A stretch of 7,567 nucleotides of DNA from an uncultured Flammeovirgaceae bacterium (GTDB lineage Bacteria; Bacteroidota; Bacteroidia; Cytophagales; Cyclobacteriaceae): contig CAMPJM010000183.1 of NCBI GenBank assembly GCA_946886805.1, forward strand, positions 1-7,567, written 5' to 3'. A program made the position numbers and the translations under genes. The notes beneath the pieces were generated by a model that did no database searches, was not told the DNA's origin, and was given only the letters and a program-made list of their open reading frames with translations. Positions 1-4,824 of the stretch are shown here, in pieces; the stretch's first letter is position 1, and each line of letters opens with the position of its first letter.

Positions 1-1701
1 TCTCAATTAGAAGCTAAGTTACCAGGTTTTTTAGATGCTCATATAGGTCAGCAAATGGATGAAAACGATATGAGTTATACGTTGTTTTTGGAACCTCTCA
101 CGGATGTGTACTTGTACTCAAAACGAAACTCTGAAGAAAGTGGTAGCTTGACCAATGTTTATATATTTACCGCAATTGCTGTATTGATCTTGGTCATTGC
201 ATGTTTTAATTTTATGAACCTGGCAATTGCCCGTTCGGTTGATAGGGCGAAAGAGGTAGGAGTAAGGAAAGTTGTCGGCGCGGGGAAAAATCAGCTCACA
301 CTACAATTCTTGAGCGAATCCGTGCTGCTAAGTTTGTTTTCTGGAATCATTGCCTTGGTTTTGTGCCAGCTTTTACTTCCTGTTTTTAATGAAGTTTCGG
401 GAAAAGCTATTTCTCAGGACATATTAACCAATATTCAATTATGGATTTTGATATTAGGTTTGACTTTGGGAACAGGCATTTTATCCGGAATTTATCCTGC
501 TTTTATCCTTGCAAAATTTAATCCTTCAATAGTTCTAAAAGGACGATTTAAAACCAGCTCCAAGGGTCTTAATTTAAGAAAAGCATTAGTTGTCCTTCAA
601 TTTGCCATTTCCGTCGCTTTGATGGTAGGCACTGTTGTAGTTTATCAACAGCTAAACTTTATGAAAAATCAGGAGCTTGGGTTTAAAAAGGACCAGGTCG
701 TCGTTTTTAATTTTGAGGGCGACGAACAGGTTAATAAAAAATATGAGACAATTAAACAGGAAATTTCTAGAATACCCGGAGTAAAATCAATATCTGCTTC
801 TTCCAGCACTCCAAGTACCAGAAATTCCAACGCCTACTCAGTCCTGGAAAATAATTTGGGGGAAATGCAGCCCTCAAACATCGCTTTATATTTTGTGGAT
901 TACGATTATCTGGAAAGTTATAAGATCCCTATTATTGCCGGCAGGGGATTTTCACTAAAATTCCCTTCAGACTCTGTAGCAGCCCTAGTGGTTAATGAGG
1001 CCACAGCCGCGAGCCTCGGCTATTCAAATCCTGAAGAGATTATTGGGAAAAAGTTTTCCCAATGGGGACGAGAAGGGCAAATCATAGGCGTAATAAAGGA
1101 TTTCCACTTTCAGTCTTTAAAAGAAAAAATAGCACCACTTTCTATGAGGATAGAGCCTGGTAACTTTAATCTGTTTTCTGTTAGCGTAAGCTCAACGGAT
1201 ATAAAAGCTACCGTTGGCAAAGTAGAAAGCATGTTCAAAAAACTGGTTCCTCACCGGCCAGTGGATTATTACTTTTTAGATGAAGCTTTTGATAGTCAGT
1301 ACCGTGCTGAGGAACGGTTCGGTACATTGGTACTCTACTTTTCCGGTCTGGCTATTTTTATTGCTTGCTTGGGATTACTCGGCATTACCTCTTATACAAC
1401 TTCGCAACGCAGCAAGGAGGTGGGAATCAGAAAAGTATTGGGTGCCTCTGTATTGCAAATGATCGCTTTGCTTTCGAAGGATTTAATAAAACTGGTTGTA
1501 TTAGGAATGTTAATTGCTATCCCGGCAGCATGGTATGGAATGAGCAAGTGGTTAGAGAGCTTTCAATATAGAATGGACTTTAGTTTCTGGATATTTACTT
1601 TTGCCGGAGCTTTGGCATGTTTGATTGCACTTTGTACGGTAGGTTCACAGGCCATAAAATCGGCTTTAGCCAATCCTGTCGACAGCTTGAAAAACGAATG
1701 A
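1..1701 (+). CDS. MacB/FtsX-type ABC transporter permease, 5'-truncated by the window edge
   Basis: This is the C-terminal 566 residues of an inner-membrane ABC permease of the MacB/LolC/FtsX (type VII) kind. The frame is open from base 1, and the ATG at 55 lies inside the first periplasmic domain, so it is not the real start. Compared with the gene at 4825, about 220 N-terminal residues are missing. In residues counted from base 1: end of periplasmic domain 1 with an LFLEPLTDVYLYS motif (28-40); helices at about 53-74, 107-126 and 147-166, with the cytoplasmic RAKEVGVRKVVGAG coupling segment (82-95); helix 5 at 195-215; periplasmic domain 2 with GRGF (314-317) and KDFHFQSL (366-373); helices at about 443-463, 497-514 and 529-549, with KEVGIRKVLGAS (472-483). 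It ends NPVDSLKNE. The usual GRDF of its paralogs is GRGF here. Such permeases need a separate ATPase, which is not in view. The substrate is unknown; export or mechanotransmission is inferred from the family. Confidence 0.93.
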   Translation, partial: SQLEAKLPGFLDAHIGQQMDENDMSYTLFLEPLTDVYLYSKRNSEESGSLTNVYIFTAIAVLILVIACFNFMNLAIARSVDRAKEVGVRKVVGAGKNQLTLQFLSESVLLSLFSGIIALVLCQLLLPVFNEVSGKAISQDILTNIQLWILILGLTLGTGILSGIYPAFILAKFNPSIVLKGRFKTSSKGLNLRKALVVLQFAISVALMVGTVVVYQQLNFMKNQELGFKKDQVVVFNFEGDEQVNKKYETIKQEISRIPGVKSISASSSTPSTRNSNAYSVLENNLGEMQPSNIALYFVDYDYLESYKIPIIAGRGFSLKFPSDSVAALVVNEATAASLGYSNPEEIIGKKFSQWGREGQIIGVIKDFHFQSLKEKIAPLSMRIEPGNFNLFSVSVSSTDIKATVGKVESMFKKLVPHRPVDYYFLDEAFDSQYRAEERFGTLVLYFSGLAIFIACLGLLGITSYTTSQRSKEVGIRKVLGASVLQMIALLSKDLIKLVVLGMLIAIPAAWYGMSKWLESFQYRMDFSFWIFTFAGALACLIALCTVGSQAIKSALANPVDSLKNE

Positions 1702-1704
1702 AAG

Positions 1705-1838
1705 AAATTAGAAATTATAGATTATAGATTACAAATTATAGATTACAAATTTTAAATGATTAAAGCATGGATTAGGTGTTATGAATAGGAGTGGAAGCTT
1801 TTTCATTTATAATTCAACATTCACCATTTAACATTTCA
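1705..1838. repeat. Heptad-repeat inverted element A
   Basis: An AT-rich imperfect inverted repeat beginning 3 nt after the stop codon at 1699-1701. The left arm (1705-1758) reads as consecutive 7-mers of the AGATTAY/AAATTAT type and ends in AAATG. The right arm (1804-1838) is 35 nt, five 7-mers of the CATTYAA type, and is roughly the reverse complement of the left-arm type. The loop (1759-1803) is 45 nt and could add a short AAAGC/GCTTT stem. It could act as a mRNA 3' end structure, but there is no GC-rich stem with U-run, so I do not call it a terminator. Related elements lie at 4504-4594 and 4743-4820. Confidence 0.8.
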
Positions 1839-1842
1839 TTCC

Positions 1843-1876
1843 GTCCTTATACGAACAATCGTGTCCGAAATCGTTC
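1843..1876 (+). promoter_or_regulatory. Candidate activator-binding dyad upstream of the sigma-54-like promoter
   Basis: This stretch contains an imperfect 24-bp palindrome at 1853-1876 (outer halves GAACAAT and ATCGTTC) with a central TGTCCG at 1862-1867. A preceding GTCCT at 1843 puts two GTCC motifs 20 bp apart. The same GTCCT and TGTCCG words occur at 4636 and 4655, with the same 19-nt offset between them and the same 65-nt offset to the TGGCAC of the downstream promoter. The palindrome centre is about 87 bp upstream of the predicted transcription start, a normal position for an NtrC-family enhancer-binding protein. The protein that binds is unknown. Confidence 0.5.
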
Positions 1877-1919
1877 AAAAGGGAATCTACAAACCTCAAT
1901 AGGAGCGCTTGGAGATAGA

Positions 1920-1944
1920 TTTTTAGTGGCACAATGATTGGAAA
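1920..1944 (+). promoter_or_regulatory. Candidate sigma-54 (RpoN) promoter for the gene at 2089
   Basis: The sequence TGGCAC-N5-TTGG at 1927-1941 matches the sigma-54 consensus (TGGCAC-N5-TTGC) in the -24 GG and the TTG of the -12 element, at the correct spacing; the final C is G. The flanking 25 nt are 24/25 identical to 4713-4737 in front of the next paralog, while most surrounding DNA has diverged, which supports function. Predicted transcription start is near 1952, giving a leader of about 137 nt. The non-consensus -12 base is the main reason for caution. Confidence 0.6.
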
Positions 1945-2006
1945 TGAAGTAACTAGATCATCTGTTTGAAGGATTAGTTTAAATCACTTTTCTTACAGAT
2001 CACCAT

Positions 2007-2083
2007 CATTCATAATTTAACATTCAACATTTAGCATTTCAATTTTTTCATTTATAATTTATCATTCACCATTTAACATTTCA
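2007..2083 (+). repeat. Two tandem 35-nt heptad repeats in the 5' leader
   Basis: Two copies of the 35-nt CATTYAA-type heptad unit lie at 2007-2041 and 2049-2083, a period of 42 nt (six heptads), separated by ATTTTTT. The second copy ends 5 nt before the GTG start at 2089. Unlike the leader of the gene at 4825, there is no AGATTA-type left arm here, so the leader cannot form the same long hairpin. The repeat occupies the ribosome-binding region, which therefore has no purine-rich Shine-Dalgarno sequence. Confidence 0.8.
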
Positions 2084-2088
2084 ATCCC

Positions 2089-4500
2089 GTGTTAAAAAAC
2101 TACTTTAAAATCGCTATTCGAAACCTTAAAAAGTACAAGGCTTACTCTTTTATAAACATCTTTGGATTGTCTGTGGGTATGGGGGTATGCATCCTTATTT
2201 ACTTATTCATAAGTGATGAATTGAGCTATGACAAGTTTCATGCAAAAGCCGCCCGCACTTATAGAGTCAGCCGTTCTTGGACAAACGCTGATGGAGAAGT
2301 CAGTTTGCATTTAGGACATTTGGCGCCCGCTTTTGGTCCTTTGTTAATCAATGATTTTCCAGGTATTATAGAGAATTCAGTCAGGATGCTTCCAGCAGGG
2401 GAGGCTTTAATAAGTTATGGCGATAAAAAGATAGTTGAACAAGGCGTAGTTTTTGCTGAGGAAGACTTTTTTGAGGTGTTTAGCTTTAAATTGTTTGAGG
2501 GGAATCCAAAAACTGCTCTTATTGAACCTAATTCTGTGGTTGTCACAAAGGAAACAGCAAAGAGGTACTTTGGTGAAGAAAGTGCCATTGGAAAAGTCTT
2601 AGGTTTTGATGGGGAGGTAGATCTTAAAGTAACTGGTGTAGTAGAAGAAGCACCGGGTAATTCCCATTTCCATTATGATTTTCTTGTTTCATTTCAAACT
2701 GTCGAGGATTTCTATGGGCAGGAATACATGATGACCAACTTTTCAAGCAACAACTATTCTACCTATCTGGTATTAAAAGAAGGTTATAATCCAGATGATT
2801 TGGAGGCACAATTTCCTACGTTCATTGATAAAAGCATGGGTGATTTTGAAGGAAACTCTCCTTCAGAAGGAACTCAGCTTCACCTCTGGCCCATCGCAGA
2901 TATACACCTGCATTCTCACCTTGACTCAGAATTCGAGGCGAATGGCAATATAGAATACATTTATATCTATGGGGTCATTGGCATATTTATATTACTAATT
3001 GCCTGCATCAATTTTATGAACCTTTCCACAGCCCGGTCTGCCCGAAGAGCCAAAGAAGTGGGATTAAGAAAGGTGATGGGAGCTTTAAAGAAATCTTTGA
3101 TTAAGCAGTTTGTCTGTGAATCCTTTCTGATTACCATTTTTGCGTTGGTCGTTGCGGTCTTGTTTGTTGAACTTGCCCTGCCCTATCTGAATGGATTTAT
3201 TGGAAAGGAGCTTTCTTTGAGTTTCTTTGACGATCCTCAGATTATGCTCGTGCTTTTGGCAATAGCCATCGTTGTGGGGCTTTTAGCAGGGAGTTATCCT
3301 GCCTTCTTTTTGTCTTCTTTTAATCCGTCGGCCGTACTTAAAGGTGAGTATAAAAGCGGCGGAAAACAGCAGCTATTTCGCGGTTCGCTTGTTGTTTTAC
3401 AGTTCTCAATTTCCATTGTCCTTATTGTGGGGATGATCATTGTTTACGAACAACTGGAATATGTAAAAAGTAAGGAGTTAGGCTTTGATAAAGAAAATGT
3501 CATTATCCTGCCCTCCAGCGAAACCATAGCCAGGCAATATGAAGCCATTAGGGAAAGACTTCTAAAACAACCGGGTATTAGTGATGTGACCCATGCCACC
3601 CGCGTCCCTTCAGGAAGATTGCTCGACTCCAGGGGAATTCAGGCGGAGGTAGATGGAGAGATCCGGCAGGTAAATGTACGGATCGCTGATGTGAGTGTGG
3701 ACCATGATTATTTATCAACATTAGGAATAGAGATAATAGCAGGAAGAGATTTTAACAGAGATCTCGCAAGCGACTCTCTGGAATCATTTATAGTAAATGA
3801 AGCTACGTCTCAGGCTATCGGATATGCCTCACCCGAGGAGGCTATAGGCAAAACGTTCATTTTTGGGGAACAAAAAGGCTCTATAGTAGGAGTTACACAG
3901 AATTTTCATTTCGAAAGTTTACATCAGCCCATAGCACCAATAGTTTTAGCTATTTCTAACAATCCAAGAAGAATAGCGGTAAGAATTAAAGAAGAAGGCA
4001 AAGAAGCTATTATGGCATATCTTGAAAAGGAGTGGGCATATCTTCGTCCTGGTTTTCCCTTCGACTTTTATACAATAGAAGATAACTTTCTCGAACAATA
4101 TTCCGCTGAAGAAAAATTAGGAAAGCTAATTGGATACTTTGCTGTCATCGCCATTATTATTGCCTCATTGGGACTTTTGGGACTTGCTTCTTTTACCACG
4201 GAACAAAGAACCCGGGAAATTGGAATCAGAAAAGTATTAGGGGCTTCTGTTTATGAAATTCTGGTTTTACTCTTAAAAGGTTTCTCGAAGTGGGTGGTAA
4301 TCGCCTTCATTATAGCTTGTCCTTTAGCCTATTTTGGAATGGACAAATGGCTTCAAAATTTTGCCTATCATAGCGATATTGATATAGTGCCTTTTATCGC
4401 AGGCGGATTATTTTCTCTGTTGCTAGCCTGGTTTACGGTAGGTTTTTTATCTATTAAAGCCTCATTGACTAACCCTGTTGATAGCTTAAAAAGTGAATGA
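2089..4500 (+). CDS. MacB/FtsX-type double-domain ABC transporter permease (803 aa)
   Basis: A complete inner-membrane ABC permease of the MacB/LolC/FtsX superfamily, in the duplicated eight-helix form seen in Bacteroidota. Visible order: amphipathic start MLKNYFKIAIRN; helix 1 at about 21-43; periplasmic domain 1 (about 44-288) starting DELSYDKFH and ending with the WPIADIHLHS motif (267-276); helices 2-4 at 290-311, 345-364 and 385-405, with RAKEVGLRKVMGA (320-332) as the likely ATPase-coupling segment; helix 5 at 433-453; periplasmic domain 2 with GRDF (552-555) and NFHFESL (605-611); helices 6-8 at 679-700, 734-751 and 766-787, with REIGIRKVLGAS (709-720). It ends NPVDSLKSE. GTG at 2089 is chosen because an in-frame TAA lies at 2074-2076 and the next ATG would remove helix 1. 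It has no ATP-binding motifs, so it depends on a separate ATPase. Substrate unknown. It is probably transcribed alone from the promoter at 1920. Confidence 0.95.
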   Translation: MLKNYFKIAIRNLKKYKAYSFINIFGLSVGMGVCILIYLFISDELSYDKFHAKAARTYRVSRSWTNADGEVSLHLGHLAPAFGPLLINDFPGIIENSVRMLPAGEALISYGDKKIVEQGVVFAEEDFFEVFSFKLFEGNPKTALIEPNSVVVTKETAKRYFGEESAIGKVLGFDGEVDLKVTGVVEEAPGNSHFHYDFLVSFQTVEDFYGQEYMMTNFSSNNYSTYLVLKEGYNPDDLEAQFPTFIDKSMGDFEGNSPSEGTQLHLWPIADIHLHSHLDSEFEANGNIEYIYIYGVIGIFILLIACINFMNLSTARSARRAKEVGLRKVMGALKKSLIKQFVCESFLITIFALVVAVLFVELALPYLNGFIGKELSLSFFDDPQIMLVLLAIAIVVGLLAGSYPAFFLSSFNPSAVLKGEYKSGGKQQLFRGSLVVLQFSISIVLIVGMIIVYEQLEYVKSKELGFDKENVIILPSSETIARQYEAIRERLLKQPGISDVTHATRVPSGRLLDSRGIQAEVDGEIRQVNVRIADVSVDHDYLSTLGIEIIAGRDFNRDLASDSLESFIVNEATSQAIGYASPEEAIGKTFIFGEQKGSIVGVTQNFHFESLHQPIAPIVLAISNNPRRIAVRIKEEGKEAIMAYLEKEWAYLRPGFPFDFYTIEDNFLEQYSAEEKLGKLIGYFAVIAIIIASLGLLGLASFTTEQRTREIGIRKVLGASVYEILVLLLKGFSKWVVIAFIIACPLAYFGMDKWLQNFAYHSDIDIVPFIAGGLFSLLLAWFTVGFLSIKASLTNPVDSLKSE

Positions 4501-4503
4501 AAG

Positions 4504-4594
4504 AAATTATGAATGGTAAATTGTGGATTATGAATTATAGATTTTAAATGGGGGTTTCTCATTTTTAATTTGACATCCATCATTTGACATTTCA
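4504..4594. repeat. Heptad-repeat inverted element B
   Basis: A second copy of the intergenic element, starting exactly 3 nt after the stop at 4498-4500. The left arm (4504-4550) is six 7-mers plus AAATG. The loop is 9 nt (4551-4559, GGGGTTTCT). The right arm (4560-4594) is 35 nt, five 7-mers from CATTTTT to CATTTCA. The arms are imperfect reverse complements, because each is built from the same degenerate 7-mer in opposite orientation. The position suggests a mRNA 3' end structure or a mobile or expansion-prone element; neither can be decided from sequence. Confidence 0.8.
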
Positions 4595-4597
4595 AGC

Positions 4598-4630
4598 CAT
4601 TTATCATTCAGCATTCACCAATTAAATTTC
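4598..4630 (+). repeat. Degenerate extra heptad arm
   Basis: Directly after element B, a further run of CATTYAN-type 7-mers (CATTTAT, CATTCAG, CATTCAC, then decaying) continues in the same orientation as the right arm. It is a tandem but eroded copy. It parallels the tandem right arms at 2007-2083 and suggests arms can be gained or lost by slippage or recombination. Confidence 0.6.
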
Positions 4631-4635
4631 CTTTT

Positions 4636-4674
4636 GTCCTCCTCCGTACAATGATGTCCGAATATGGTCGAACA
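4636..4674 (+). promoter_or_regulatory. Candidate activator-binding dyad upstream of the second sigma-54-like promoter
   Basis: TGTCCGA at 4655-4661 and TCGAACA at 4668-4674 form an imperfect palindrome (6 of 7 positions complementary, 6-bp spacer). GTCCT at 4636 precedes it. The words GTCCT, CG-N-ACAAT and TGTCCGAA align without gaps to 1843-1870, and the TGTCCG-to-TGGCAC distance is 65 nt in both places. This is what would be expected of one regulator controlling both paralogs. The regulator is not identified. Confidence 0.5.
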
Positions 4675-4680
4675 GGTTTT

Positions 4681-4697
4681 GTAAAAGTGTGTTTTAC
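4681..4697. repeat. Small perfect inverted repeat between dyad and promoter
   Basis: GTAAAA and TTTTAC (4681-4686 and 4692-4697) are a perfect 6-bp inverted repeat around GTGTG. It sits between the candidate activator site and the -24 element. The aligned part of the first intergenic region lacks it. It could be an operator half-site pair, or chance in AT-rich DNA. Confidence 0.35.
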
Positions 4698-4712
4698 GGC
4701 AATGAGAGGAAG

Positions 4713-4737
4713 TTTTTAGTGGCACAAAGATTGGAAA
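4713..4737 (+). promoter_or_regulatory. Candidate sigma-54 (RpoN) promoter for the gene at 4825
   Basis: TGGCAC-N5-TTGG lies at 4720-4734 with correct -24/-12 spacing, and 24 of 25 surrounding positions are identical to 1920-1944. As in the other copy, the -12 element reads TTGG rather than TTGC, so the deviation is shared and not a random error. Predicted transcription starts near 4745, at the left edge of heptad element C, so the leader of about 80 nt would consist almost entirely of that element. Confidence 0.6.
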
Positions 4738-4742
4738 CTATA

Positions 4743-4820
4743 GGAATTATAAATTCTAAATTATAGATTATAAATGGGTGGTTTTCATTTATAATTTAAC
4801 ATTTAACATTCAACATTTCA
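4743..4820 (+). repeat. Heptad-repeat inverted element C, forming the 5' leader hairpin
   Basis: The left arm (4743-4776) is AAATTA/GATTA-type heptads ending in AAATG. The loop is 9 nt (4777-4785, GGTGGTTTT). The right arm (4786-4820) is five heptads ending CATTTCA. Hand alignment gives about 25 of 34 complementary positions between arms. The right arm ends 4 nt before the GTG start, so a folded leader would sequester the ribosome-binding region. This could control translation, but the weak AT-rich stem makes the effect uncertain. Confidence 0.7.
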
Positions 4821-4824
4821 AGCA

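Noticed and set aside
55..57. ATG at 55 as the start of the first gene
   Set aside because: The frame is open to base 1 and the ATG lies within the first periplasmic domain, so helix 1 would be lost; the gene is cut by the window edge.
1280..1571. Two short + strand open frames (60 and 68 codons)
   Set aside because: They overlap the conserved second FtsX block of the first permease in other frames and show no family features.
1705..1838. Element A as an intrinsic terminator
   Set aside because: Stem is AT-rich and mismatched with a 45-nt loop and no U-run after the stem; listed as a repeat instead.
1958..2001. ATCTGT/ACAGAT inverted repeat in the leader of the second gene
   Set aside because: Only six paired bases over a loop of about 30 nt and no counterpart in the other leader; not distinguishable from chance.
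1804..2083. Possible CRISPR array from regularly sized 35-nt repeats
   Set aside because: Repeats are degenerate, paired in inverted orientation and not separated by unique spacers of constant size; no cas genes are present.
4368..4607. A 79-codon minus-strand frame across the 3' end of the second permease and element B
   Set aside because: Its N-terminal part is translation of the heptad repeats and the rest is antisense to conserved permease sequence; no start-site support.
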